From NCBI RefSeq assembly GCF_030687895.1, contig NZ_CP117452.1, positions 4,890,501 to 4,954,500 on the forward strand: a DNA stretch of 64,000 bases, in the 5' to 3' direction. The DNA comes from Pseudomonas sp. FP198. GTDB taxonomy: Bacteria; Pseudomonadota; Gammaproteobacteria; Pseudomonadales; Pseudomonadaceae. Under the pieces are notes generated by a model, which did not search any database, was not told where the DNA came from, and saw nothing but the letters and a program-made list of their open reading frames with translations. Positions 27,821 to 36,438 of the stretch are shown here, piece by piece. Position 1 is the stretch's first letter, and every line of letters begins with the position of its first letter. The translations under genes were made by a program, and so were the position numbers.

Positions 27821-28723
27821 ATGAAGAAGTTGAGCTTGATCCTGGGCTGCCTGCTGCTGTTCGCGGGATTCGCCCAAGCCGCTGAAAAACCGCTGATCCG
27901 CCTCGGTGCCCGGGTGTTCACCGAGCAGACCCTGCTGGCCGAGATCACCGCGCAATACCTGCGCGACAAGGGCTACGACGCTCAGGTCACTGGCGGGCTG
28001 GGCAGCAACCTGGCCCGCAGCGCCCATGAAACCGGGCAACTGGATTTACTCTGGGAATACACCGGCGTGTCGCTGGTTTCCTACAACCATGTCACGGAAA
28101 AACTCGACAGCGCCCAGTCCTACGCCCGGGTGAAAGAACTCGACGCGAAAAAAGGCCTGGTCTGGCTCGCGCCGTCGAAATTCAGCAACACCTACGCGTT
28201 GGCCCTGCCGGAGAAAGTCGCGAAGAAGTACCCGCAGATCAATTCCATCAGCCAATTGAATACGGTGCTGCAGGCCGAGGCCGAGGAAAATCACCTGGTC
28301 GCGCTGGATACCGAGTTCGCCAACCGTTCCGACGGCCTGGCCGGCATGGTCGAGCGCTACGGCATGAACCTGACCCGCAAGAATATCCGGCAGATGGACG
28401 CCGGCCTGGTCTACACCGCCCTGCGCAACAGCCAGGTGTTCGCCGGACTGGTGTACACCACCGACGGCCGACTGAACGCGTTCAAGCTGAAGCTGCTGGA
28501 AGACGACAAGCATTACTTCCCTGACTACACCGCCGCGCCGGTGGTGCGCCAGGCCTTCCTCGACGCCCATCCGCAACTGGCCGCGCAGCTCAAGCCACTG
28601 GCCGAATTGTTCGACGACGAAACCATGCGTCAGCTCAACGCCCGCGTGGACGTCGATCATGAAAGCCCTTCCGCCGTTGCCGCCGATTTCCTGCGCCAGC
28701 ATTCCCTGCTCTCAACCCAATGA
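27821..28723 (+). CDS. Osmoprotectant-binding periplasmic protein (OpuAC/OpuC type)
   Basis: 300 residues with signal peptide about 1-20 (ending FAQA). The OpuAC-type domain begins IRLGARVFTEQTLLAEITAQYL and contains GGLGSNLARSAHETGQLDLLWEYTGVS, the typical ligand-loop stretch of choline/carnitine/betaine-binding proteins. There is no lipobox Cys. GGAATCG precedes the ATG at 27821. Ligand cannot be fixed from sequence alone. Confidence 0.88.
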   Translation: MKKLSLILGCLLLFAGFAQAAEKPLIRLGARVFTEQTLLAEITAQYLRDKGYDAQVTGGLGSNLARSAHETGQLDLLWEYTGVSLVSYNHVTEKLDSAQSYARVKELDAKKGLVWLAPSKFSNTYALALPEKVAKKYPQINSISQLNTVLQAEAEENHLVALDTEFANRSDGLAGMVERYGMNLTRKNIRQMDAGLVYTALRNSQVFAGLVYTTDGRLNAFKLKLLEDDKHYFPDYTAAPVVRQAFLDAHPQLAAQLKPLAELFDDETMRQLNARVDVDHESPSAVAADFLRQHSLLSTQ

Positions 28724-28738
28724 CCTGGAGGAAAAGCC

Positions 28739-29392
28739 ATGGATTTTCTTGACGCCTTTTCCCATCTGGACTGGCCGCTGGTGCTGCATCTGACCTGGCA
28801 GCACATCACCCTGGTGGGCATCGCCGTGACCCTGGCGATAATCGTCGGCGTGCCGCTGGGCATTTTCATGACCCGCTTCCCGGCGCTCGCCGGCCCGTTG
28901 CAAGCCAGCGCCACGGTACTGCTGACCATTCCGTCGATTGCCCTGTTCGGCCTGCTGCTGCCGTTCTATTCCAAGTTCGGCCAGGGCCTCGGTCCGATGC
29001 CGGCGATCACCGCGGTGTTCCTTTATTCGCTGCTGCCGATCATGCGCAACACCTACCTGGCCTTGACCGGCGTCGAACCGGGCATTCGTGAAGCCGCCCG
29101 CGGCATCGGCATGACCTTCGGCCAGCGTCTGCGCATGGTCGAGCTGCCGATTGCCGTGCCGGTGATCCTCGCCGGCGTACGCACCGCCGTGGTCATGAAC
29201 ATCGGCGTCATGACCATCGCCGCCACCATCGGCGCCGGTGGCCTGGGCGTGCTCATCCTCGCTTCCATCAGCCGCAGCGACATGTCGATGCTGATCGTCG
29301 GCGCCGTGCTGGTCAGCCTCCTGGCCATCTTCGCCGACCTGCTTCTGCAATGGCTGCAACGCTCGCTGACCCCGAAAGGACTATTAAAATGA
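28739..29392 (+). CDS. Osmoprotectant ABC transporter permease (second)
   Basis: 217-residue permease pairing with the one at 27081. It has five to six hydrophobic helices and the EAA loop REAARGIGMTFGQRLRMVELPIAVPVILAG. GGAGGAAAAGCC precedes the ATG. The stop overlaps the ATPase start (ATGA, 29389-29392), so the two are translationally coupled. Confidence 0.9.
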   Translation: MDFLDAFSHLDWPLVLHLTWQHITLVGIAVTLAIIVGVPLGIFMTRFPALAGPLQASATVLLTIPSIALFGLLLPFYSKFGQGLGPMPAITAVFLYSLLPIMRNTYLALTGVEPGIREAARGIGMTFGQRLRMVELPIAVPVILAGVRTAVVMNIGVMTIAATIGAGGLGVLILASISRSDMSMLIVGAVLVSLLAIFADLLLQWLQRSLTPKGLLK

Positions 29393-30546
29393 TCGAACTT
29401 CAAAACCTCAGCAAAACCTTCAAGAGCAACGGCAAGGATGTGAAAGCCGTGGACTCGGTGAACCTGACCGTCAACGAAGGCGAGATCTGCGTGTTCCTCG
29501 GGCCGTCGGGCTGTGGCAAAAGCACCACGCTGAAGATGATTAACCGCTTGATCCCGCCGACCTCGGGCAAAGTATTGATCAACGGCGAAGACACCACCGG
29601 CCTCGACGAGGTGACCCTGCGCCGCAACATCGGCTATGTGATCCAGCAGATCGGCCTGTTCCCGAACATGACCATCGAGGAGAACATTACCGTGGTGCCG
29701 CGCCTGCTCGGCTGGGACAAGCAGAAATGCCACGACCGCGCCCGCGAGTTGATGAGCATGATCAAGCTCGAACCCAAGCAGTACCTGCATCGCTACCCGC
29801 GTGAACTGTCGGGCGGCCAGCAGCAGCGGATCGGCGTGATCCGCGCCCTGGCCGCCGATGCGCCGTTGCTGCTGATGGACGAACCTTTCGGCGCGGTCGA
29901 CCCGATCAACCGCGAGATGATCCAGAACGAGTTCTTCGAAATGCAACGGGCGTTGAACAAAACCGTGATCATGGTCAGCCACGACATCGACGAAGCCATC
30001 AAGCTGGGCGACAAGATCGCGATCTTCCGCGCCGGCAAACTGGTCCAGTGCGATCACCCGGACACGCTCCTCGCCCACCCGGCCGACGAGTTCGTCAGCA
30101 ACTTCGTCGGCCAGGACAGCACGCTCAAGCGCCTGTTGCTGGTCAAGGCCGAAGACGCCGCCGACAACGCCCCGTCGGTCAGCCCTGAGACGCCGGTCGC
30201 CGAGGCGCTGGAATTGATGGACGAACACGACCGTCGCTACGTGGTGGTCACCTGCGCCGAGAACAAGGCGCTGGGGTATGTGCGCCGTCGCGACCTGTAC
30301 CGCCAGACCGGCACTTGCGGGCAGTTCCTGCGGGAATTCAACGCCACCGCGGCCTACGACGAACATCTGCGGATCCTGTTGTCGCGCATGTATGAGTTCA
30401 ACCGTTCGTGGCTGCCGGTGATGGATGCCGAGCGGGTCTTTCTTGGGGAAGTGACCCAGGAATCGATTGCCGAATACCTGAGCTCCGGCAAGTCCCGTGG
30501 CGGCAAGACCAGTATCGTCTCGCCGGCCGAGACCGCGTCTACCTGA
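29389..30546 (+). CDS. Osmoprotectant ABC transporter ATPase with CBS domains
   Basis: 385 residues. The nucleotide-binding domain (about 1-240) has Walker A GPSGCGKST, signature LSGGQQQRIGVIRALA, Walker B LLLMDEPFGAVD and switch HDIDEAIKLGD. The C-terminal region (about 255-370) looks like tandem CBS modules (TPVAEALELMDEHDRRYVVVTCAEN, LRILLSRMYEFNRSWLPVMD), which in OpuA/OpuC ATPases sense ionic strength or cyclic-di-AMP. ATG at 29389 overlaps the upstream stop. Last gene of the operon. Confidence 0.92.
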   Translation: MIELQNLSKTFKSNGKDVKAVDSVNLTVNEGEICVFLGPSGCGKSTTLKMINRLIPPTSGKVLINGEDTTGLDEVTLRRNIGYVIQQIGLFPNMTIEENITVVPRLLGWDKQKCHDRARELMSMIKLEPKQYLHRYPRELSGGQQQRIGVIRALAADAPLLLMDEPFGAVDPINREMIQNEFFEMQRALNKTVIMVSHDIDEAIKLGDKIAIFRAGKLVQCDHPDTLLAHPADEFVSNFVGQDSTLKRLLLVKAEDAADNAPSVSPETPVAEALELMDEHDRRYVVVTCAENKALGYVRRRDLYRQTGTCGQFLREFNATAAYDEHLRILLSRMYEFNRSWLPVMDAERVFLGEVTQESIAEYLSSGKSRGGKTSIVSPAETAST

Positions 30547-30588
30547 CCATCGGTGAAGCACAATTCCTTTGTAGTGAGGGGGCAATTT

Positions 30589-30717
30589 GTGGCGAGGGGA
30601 TTTATCCCCGTTGGGCTGCGAAGCAGACCCAGACTCTGGCACCACGCTTATTCAGATAGGGCGAATCAACCGGATGGGGCTGCTACGCAGCCCAGCGGGG
30701 ATAAATCCCCTCGCCAC
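30589..30717. repeat. REP-type palindrome pair, type A'
   Basis: GTGGCGAGGGGATTTATCCC at the left, inverted GGGATAAATCCCCTCGCCAC at the right, with inner GCTGGGCTGCGAAGCAG and GCTGCTACGCAGC stems. It lies after the osmoprotectant operon. Confidence 0.85.
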
Positions 30718-30937
30718 AAAATCAAAAGGCACATTGCGCAAGGTTGAAAACCGATCCGAGGGAACATCAACCTGTCACACCGGTCGGTTACATCATGAGC
30801 TGTCGCGCACCGCACGACGGAGACGTGCAGAAACGCGACATTTTTAGTTGATCTCAGGCCCCTCACGCCCTAAAGTTCGCGCCGAACGTCCATGCTGGAA
30901 ACGATCCATCCGGCTCAAGTACTGACGACGAGACAGC

Positions 30938-30972
30938 AAGGCCAAGGGCATCAAGCATCCCGTGGCCTTTTT
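30938..30972 (+). terminator. Terminator-like hairpin in the speC leader
   Basis: AAGGCC (30938-30943) pairs with GGCCTT (30964-30969); GGG/CCC continues the stem inside with one A-G mismatch; a T-run (30968-30972) follows. It lies about 120 nt before the speC start, so it may attenuate speC or end a short upstream RNA. Confidence 0.5.
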
Positions 30973-31090
30973 GCTTTCGGCGACATGCCTTGGGAAGTAG
31001 GCGAACCAAAGTGGGGATACGGAGGACGTTCGCGAGGGCTGCTGCCCTCAAACCCATTGATCCTGATGTTTGCCAGTAGGAGTCCCAAGT

Positions 31091-32254
31091 ATGTCGATCC
31101 AGGTCGAAGATTATTTCGCGCGCGAAACCTTTCAGAAAATGAAGGCGTTCGCCGACAAGCAGGAAACCCCGTTCGTGGTGATCGACACCGCGATGATCGC
31201 CAAGGCCTATGACGACCTGCGCGCCGGTTTCGAATTCGCCAAGGTCTACTACGCCGTCAAGGCCAACCCGGCGGTGGAAATCATCGACCTGCTCAAGGAT
31301 AAAGGCTCGAACTTCGACATCGCCTCGATCTATGAGTTGGACAAGGTGATGAGCCGTGGCGTCGGCCCGGACCAGATCAGCTACGGCAACACCATCAAGA
31401 AATCCAAGGACATCCGCTACTTCTACGAGAAGGGCGTGCGCCTCTACGCCACTGACTCCGAAGCTGACCTGCGCAACATCGCCAAGGCCGCGCCGGGTTC
31501 GAAAGTCTATGTGCGCATCCTCACCGAAGGCTCGACCACGGCTGACTGGCCACTGTCGCGCAAGTTCGGCTGCCAGACCGACATGGCCATGGACCTGCTG
31601 ATCCTCGCCCGCGACCTGGGCCTGGTGCCGTACGGCATCTCGTTCCACGTCGGCTCGCAACAGCGCGACATCAGCGTCTGGGACGCGGCCATCGCCAAGG
31701 TCAAGGTGATCTTCGAACGTCTGAAAGAAGAAGACGGCATCGTCTTGAAGCTGATCAACATGGGCGGTGGCTTCCCGGCCAACTACATCACCCGCACCAA
31801 CAGCCTGGAAACCTACGCCGAGGAAATCATCCGCTTCCTCAAGGAAGACTTCGGCGACGAACTGCCGGAAATCATCCTCGAGCCGGGCCGTTCGTTGATC
31901 GCCAACGCCGGCATCCTGGTCAGCGAAGTGGTGCTGGTGGCCCGCAAGTCGCGTACCGCCGTCGAGCGTTGGGTGTACACCGACGTGGGCAAATTCTCCG
32001 GCCTGATCGAAACCATGGACGAAGCCATCAAGTTTCCGATCTGGACCGAGAAAAAAGGCGAGATGGAAGAAGTGGTCATCGCCGGCCCGACCTGCGACAG
32101 CGCCGACATCATGTACGAAAACTACAAATACGGTTTGCCGCTGAACCTGGCGATTGGCGACCGCTTGTACTGGCTGTCGACCGGTGCCTACACCACCAGC
32201 TACAGCGCTGTGGAGTTCAATGGCTTTCCGCCGCTGAAATCCTTCTACGTCTAA
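31091..32254 (+). CDS. speC: Ornithine decarboxylase, eukaryotic-type fold
   Basis: 387-residue PLP enzyme making putrescine from ornithine, of the alanine-racemase-fold (eukaryotic-type) ODC group. PLP Lys57 lies in YYAVKANP; FHVGSQ and GGGFP bind the cofactor phosphate; EPGRS and the active-site Cys in GPTCDSAD are present, and YENY follows. The length and syntenic position before a chemoreceptor-ampE block match P. aeruginosa speC. TAGGAG precedes the ATG at 31091. A long leader (about 370 bp from the repeat to the start) with a terminator-like hairpin suggests regulation at the RNA level. Confidence 0.93.
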   Translation: MSIQVEDYFARETFQKMKAFADKQETPFVVIDTAMIAKAYDDLRAGFEFAKVYYAVKANPAVEIIDLLKDKGSNFDIASIYELDKVMSRGVGPDQISYGNTIKKSKDIRYFYEKGVRLYATDSEADLRNIAKAAPGSKVYVRILTEGSTTADWPLSRKFGCQTDMAMDLLILARDLGLVPYGISFHVGSQQRDISVWDAAIAKVKVIFERLKEEDGIVLKLINMGGGFPANYITRTNSLETYAEEIIRFLKEDFGDELPEIILEPGRSLIANAGILVSEVVLVARKSRTAVERWVYTDVGKFSGLIETMDEAIKFPIWTEKKGEMEEVVIAGPTCDSADIMYENYKYGLPLNLAIGDRLYWLSTGAYTTSYSAVEFNGFPPLKSFYV

Positions 32255-32271
32255 ACCCGTTTGCCTCAGCC

Positions 32272-32302
32272 AAAAGCCCGTGACTTGCTCACGGGCTTTT
32301 TT
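32272..32302. terminator. Bidirectional terminator speC / Sel1-repeat gene
   Basis: AAAAGCCCGTGA (32272-32283) and TCACGGGCTTTT (32289-32300) form a perfect 12-bp stem with a 5-nt loop and T-run. The TGA stop of the converging Sel1 gene (32289-32291) is part of the stem. Confidence 0.9.
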
Positions 32303-33050
32303 GCATCTGCTGGATTCGCGCCTGATAGGCCTCGATCAGTGGAGACAACGCAGTCAGCCGCGCCTGCTGCAAGGTTTGTACGGCGACACGAAGAAAATTC
32401 AGATTCCCTCCGGCCAACGCCCGGCGCAACCATGCCAAGCCCTCTTCGATCCGCGCATCGGCAATCAATACACAGCCATGGCTGAACTGGCCCCGAAAAT
32501 CCCCCGCTTCGGCCGAACGTCGATACCACTGCGCCGCCGCTACCGGGTCCGCCGGGCAGAAACGCCCCTCTTCCAGATAACGCCCCAGCAGATTCATCGA
32601 CTTGGCGTGGCCCAACTTCGCCGCGCGACGATAAAGGGTCAGCGCCTGCGGCTGATTTTCCGCAACGCCGCGCCCGGTCGCCAGCAGGTTGGCCAGGTTG
32701 TACATCGCCCAACCCAGTCCTGCCTCGGCGGCCTGGCGATAATGTCCGGCCGCGACCGAAGGATCGGCGACACAACCCCAGCCATGCTCATGGCATCGCC
32801 CCAGCATGTTGCGCGCCATCAGGTGCCCGCGTCGGGCGGCGATTTCGAACCAGCGCCGGGCCAGGGTTTTATCCTGTTCGATACCATGTCCGTCCAACAG
32901 AATCTGCCCGAGCAGCGCCTGGGCCTCAAGCAGCCCTTCGCCCGCGGCGATCAGAATCGCCTGGGCCGCCCGCGCCGGGCTGTCCTCGAGCATGGCCTTG
33001 AGGGCCTCGCCGTCGAGCACTTCCTCGCGGCGCAGACGAAAATCCGTCAC
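32289..33050 (-). CDS. Sel1-like repeat protein
   Basis: 253 residues with about five Sel1/TPR-like units (LLGQILLDGHGIEQDKTLARRWFEIAARRG; MLGRCHEHGWGCVADPSVAAGHYRQAAEAG; NLANLLATGRGVAENQPQALTLYRRAAKLG and so on) in the 36-residue pattern. No signal peptide; a probable cytosolic scaffold. It starts with GTG at 33050, immediately after the piuC stop (TAAGTG), so it is co-translated with piuC. The corresponding gene sits next to piuC in P. aeruginosa too. Its role in iron use is unknown. Confidence 0.85.
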   Translation of the reverse strand: MTDFRLRREEVLDGEALKAMLEDSPARAAQAILIAAGEGLLEAQALLGQILLDGHGIEQDKTLARRWFEIAARRGHLMARNMLGRCHEHGWGCVADPSVAAGHYRQAAEAGLGWAMYNLANLLATGRGVAENQPQALTLYRRAAKLGHAKSMNLLGRYLEEGRFCPADPVAAAQWYRRSAEAGDFRGQFSHGCVLIADARIEEGLAWLRRALAGGNLNFLRVAVQTLQQARLTALSPLIEAYQARIQQMQKSP

Positions 33051-33731
33051 TTACACTTCGACCCAGCGACGCAACAGGTTGTGGTAGGTGCCGGTCAGGC
33101 GAATCAACGACGGATGCTCGGGCACGTCCCGGGTCAGTTCCTGGATCGCACCGTCCATCTCGAACAGCAGCGCGCGCTGGCTGTCTTCGCGCACCAGGCT
33201 CTGGGTCCAGAAGAACGACGCGTAGCGTGTGCCACGGGTAACCGCGTTGACCTTGTGCAGGCTGGTGCCCGGATACAACACCATGTCCCCGGCCGGCAAC
33301 TTGACCCGCTGGGTGCCGTAGGTGTCCTGGATCTCCAGCTCGCCGCCGTCATAGTCCTCCGGGTCGCTGAAGAACAGCGTGGCCGACAGGTCGGTGCGCA
33401 CCCGCTCGGCACTGCCCTTGGGCTGGCGCACGGCATTGTCGACATGGAAATCGAAACTGCCGCCGGCGGTGTAGCAATTCACCAGCGGCGGGAAGACTTT
33501 GTGCGGAAGCGCCGCCGACATGAACAAGGGATTTTTCCACAGCCGTTCCAGCATGGCCGCACCGATCTCCTTGGCCAGGGGATGCCCCTCGGGCAGTTGC
33601 AGGTTGTGCTTGGCCTTGGCCGATTGATAACCGGCCGTGACCTTGCCATCTGCCCATTCGGCCTGCTCCAGGGCCTCACGGATACGCTGCACTTCTTCAG
33701 GAGAAAACACACCGGGAATGTGCAGCAACAT
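33051..33731 (-). CDS. piuC: PKHD-type Fe(II)/2-oxoglutarate dioxygenase PiuC
   Basis: 226-residue prolyl-4-hydroxylase-fold oxygenase linked to siderophore-iron use, working beside the receptor PiuA; substrate not established. Iron ligands His96 and Asp98 in FDFHVDNAV and His159 in SLHKVN; Arg169 in GTRYAS fits the 2-oxoglutarate carboxylate. The ATG at 33731 ([10 protein letters not shown]) is used because the protein then matches the family length; the open frame extends 46 codons further into the promoter region. Divergent from piuA, with a candidate Fur box between. Confidence 0.92.
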   Translation of the reverse strand: MLLHIPGVFSPEEVQRIREALEQAEWADGKVTAGYQSAKAKHNLQLPEGHPLAKEIGAAMLERLWKNPLFMSAALPHKVFPPLVNCYTAGGSFDFHVDNAVRQPKGSAERVRTDLSATLFFSDPEDYDGGELEIQDTYGTQRVKLPAGDMVLYPGTSLHKVNAVTRGTRYASFFWTQSLVREDSQRALLFEMDGAIQELTRDVPEHPSLIRLTGTYHNLLRRWVEV

Positions 33732-33767
33732 AGCTTTCAGGACCTGTGGATAACGCGGGGCGCCAAT

Positions 33768-33786
33768 GGTAGTGATTCTTATTGAC
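33768..33786. promoter_or_regulatory. Candidate Fur box between piuC and piuA
   Basis: GGTAGTGATTCTTATTGAC matches 12 of 19 positions of the classic Fur box GATAATGATAATCATTATC by my count. It is 37 nt upstream of the piuC start and about 155 nt before piuA, a position able to control at least piuC. Iron regulation of these genes is expected from the family. Confidence 0.45.
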
Positions 33787-33940
33787 TGTGCACAACCCCC
33801 GCCGACGCACCACTGGGCAGAAACCGTAAAGGCAAAATGTAAAGAATGTAAATTCCTCCCAAATAGCAATATTTCGCAATTGATACATAAAATTGTTTAC
33901 CCTATATTCCGCCGCCTCAACCTTGGGGAAGGCACTGTTC

Positions 33941-36259
33941 ATGTCGCGTCAACAATCACAATTACCGGTTAATTCACCTCGTCTGCTGGCCTCCGCCATC
34001 GGCGTCGCCCTCGGTGCGACGGCTGTCGCGCAGATGGCCCAAGCGGCGGAAAAGATCGACGAAAAAGCCCCGCGCAACGCCATCTCCCTGGACGCTACCA
34101 GCATCACGGGCGAGGCCCAGGACACGACGTCCTACCAGGTCGAAAAAGCCTCGTCCTCGAAATACACCGCGCCGCTGGTCGACACGCCGCGCTCGGTGAC
34201 AGTCATTCCCCAGCAGGTGCTCAAGGACACCGGCGCCCTGAACATGCAGGATGCCCTGCGTACCGTGCCGGGCATCACTTTTGGTGCCGGCGAAGGCGGC
34301 AACCCCCAGGGCGACCGTCCGTTCATCCGTGGCTTCGATGCCCAGGGCGACACCTATCTGGATAACGTGCGTGATACCGGTTCGCAAAGCCGGGAAATAT
34401 TTGCGGTGGAATCCATCGAGGTCAGCAAGGGCCCGAATTCGGCCATCGGCGGCCGCGGCGCTGCCGGCGGCACCATCAACCTGGTGAGCAAGAAAGCCCA
34501 CCTGGGCGACTCGTTCGACGGTGGCTTCACCTGGGGTTCGGACCAGACCCAGCGCTACACCCTCGACGGCAATTACCAGTTCAGCGACAGCGCCGCCGGC
34601 CGGCTCAACCTGATGAGCCACGAAAGCAACGTCGCCGGTCGTGACCAGGTCAACTACGATCGCTGGGGCGTCGCGCCGTCGCTGGCGTTCGGCCTGGGCA
34701 CCGACACCCGGGTCAACCTCGACTACTACCACCTGGAAAGCAACGACCTGCCGGATTCGGGCATTCCCTACAGCGTTCCCGCCTCGGGCCGCACCGCCGA
34801 CCGCACCGAAGCCAACCCGGACAAGCCCTATGCCGGCGGCGACAGCAGCAACTTCTATGGCCTCACCGACCGCGACTTCCGCAAGACCCGCGTCGACACC
34901 GCGACCATCGCCATCGAGCATGACCTGAGCGATGCACTGACCGTCAAGAACACCCTGCGCCACGGCTCCAGCATGCAGGACTACATCCTTACCCAACCCG
35001 ACGACAGCAAGGGCAACGTCAACAACGGTACGGTCTGGCGGCGCGTCAACAGCCGCGTCAGCAATGTCGACACCACCACCAACCAGACTGATCTGTTCGG
35101 TGATTTTTATGTGGCCGGCTTCAAGAACAGTTTCTCCACCGGCATCGAGCTGAGCCGCGAGACCGGCGAGAAGACTTCGTACAACGTCAACACCGACACC
35201 GTACCGGGCACCACCGCCGCGAACACCAACTGCACGCCATCGCTGGTCGGCGCACCGAGCGGCTACAACTGCACGTCGCTGTCCAACCCGAACCCGAACG
35301 ATCCCTGGAACGGCGCGATTTCCCGCAACTATGCCGGCACCGACACCACCAGCGTCACCCGCGCGCTCTACGTGTTCGACACGTTGGAGCTGTCACCGCA
35401 ATGGCTGGTGAACATGGGGCTGCGCTACGACCACTTCGACACGAAATACAAGACTTACAACGCCGCCGGCACCACCACGTCCAAGGGTGACGACACCAGC
35501 GAATTCGTCACCGGCCAGTTCGGCCTGGTCTGGAAACCAGCCGACAACGGCAGCATCTATGCGTCCTATGCGACCTCGGCCACGCCGCCCGGCAGCATGG
35601 TCGGCGAAGGCATCGAGGGCAATCCGCTCGGTGGGACGCCAGACCGCAGTGGCAACCTGCTCGCCAGTGACATGGAGCCGGAAACCACCAAGAACTACGA
35701 GATCGGCACCAAGTGGGACTTGCTCGACAGCCGGCTTTCGCTGACCGCGGCGATTTTCCGCACCGAGAAGGAAAACGCCCGGGTGCAGGTCGACACCACG
35801 ACCTATGAAAACGCCGGCAAGACTCGCGTCGACGGCCTGGAGCTGTCGGCCAGCGGCAAGCTCACCGAGAAATGGCAGGTGTTCGCCGGCTACAGCTACC
35901 TGAACAGCGAGCAGGTCGATGGCGGGCCGATGAGCACCAGCGACGGCAACGAATTGCCGAACACGCCAAAAAACAGCGCCAGCGTCTGGACCACCTACGC
36001 GCTCACGCCCAAGCTGACCATCGGTGGCGGGGCCTTCTATGTCGACGATGTGTTCGGCAGCGTGGCGAACACCACCATGGTCGACTCTTATGTGCGTTAT
36101 GACGCCATGGCCAGCTACAAGGTCAGCAAGCACCTGGACCTGCAACTCAACGTGCAGAACCTGACCGACGAGACTTACTACGACAAGGCATTCTCGACCC
36201 ACTTCGCCAACCAGGCGGCCGGGCGCACGGCGTTGTTGAGTACCAATTTCCACTTCTGA
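33941..36259 (+). CDS. piuA: TonB-dependent siderophore receptor PiuA
   Basis: 772-residue outer-membrane receptor. Signal peptide about 1-37 (ending AQMAQA), plug domain about 60-165 (DTPRSVTVIPQQVLKDTGALNMQDALRTVPGI, then FIRGFDAQGDTYLDNVRD), then a 22-strand barrel ending with YYDKAFSTHFANQAAGRTALLSTNFHF, with terminal Phe. Relatives import catecholate-type siderophore iron and siderophore-antibiotic conjugates such as cefiderocol. ATG at 33941 with GGAAGG before it. No N-terminal signalling domain, so it is not a sigma/anti-sigma transducer. A clear terminator follows. Confidence 0.93.
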   Translation: MSRQQSQLPVNSPRLLASAIGVALGATAVAQMAQAAEKIDEKAPRNAISLDATSITGEAQDTTSYQVEKASSSKYTAPLVDTPRSVTVIPQQVLKDTGALNMQDALRTVPGITFGAGEGGNPQGDRPFIRGFDAQGDTYLDNVRDTGSQSREIFAVESIEVSKGPNSAIGGRGAAGGTINLVSKKAHLGDSFDGGFTWGSDQTQRYTLDGNYQFSDSAAGRLNLMSHESNVAGRDQVNYDRWGVAPSLAFGLGTDTRVNLDYYHLESNDLPDSGIPYSVPASGRTADRTEANPDKPYAGGDSSNFYGLTDRDFRKTRVDTATIAIEHDLSDALTVKNTLRHGSSMQDYILTQPDDSKGNVNNGTVWRRVNSRVSNVDTTTNQTDLFGDFYVAGFKNSFSTGIELSRETGEKTSYNVNTDTVPGTTAANTNCTPSLVGAPSGYNCTSLSNPNPNDPWNGAISRNYAGTDTTSVTRALYVFDTLELSPQWLVNMGLRYDHFDTKYKTYNAAGTTTSKGDDTSEFVTGQFGLVWKPADNGSIYASYATSATPPGSMVGEGIEGNPLGGTPDRSGNLLASDMEPETTKNYEIGTKWDLLDSRLSLTAAIFRTEKENARVQVDTTTYENAGKTRVDGLELSASGKLTEKWQVFAGYSYLNSEQVDGGPMSTSDGNELPNTPKNSASVWTTYALTPKLTIGGGAFYVDDVFGSVANTTMVDSYVRYDAMASYKVSKHLDLQLNVQNLTDETYYDKAFSTHFANQAAGRTALLSTNFHF

Positions 36260-36340
36260 CCGGTTGAAAGAACCCGACGCCGATGGTCAGGCTCGCTCCC
36301 ACAGGATCTGGCCACCACCCATTACTGACCGGCACCGGGC

Positions 36341-36374
36341 AAAGCCCCGTTCATGCAAATGAATGGGGCTTTTA
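36341..36374 (+). terminator. Terminator after piuA
   Basis: AAAGCCCCGTTCAT (36341-36354) pairs with ATGAATGGGGCTTT (36359-36372) with one G-T wobble and a T-run. A remnant type B repeat arm (CAGGCTCGCTCCCACAGG) lies just upstream at about 36288-36305. Confidence 0.88.
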
Positions 36375-36438
36375 TGTGTGTTTATGAATGCTTCTCGATA
36401 ACACACGGCATAATGCACGCCGTGACAAACAGTATTGA

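Noticed and set aside
30892..31212. 106-codon frame in the speC leader as an independent protein gene
   Set aside because: It overlaps over 100 nt of speC in another frame and lacks a good ribosome-binding site; kept only as a possible leader ORF.
36376..36438. Possible Fur box upstream of the PepSY-flavoreductase gene
   Set aside because: The best alignment near TGAATGCTTCTCGATAAC matches the consensus too poorly to call.
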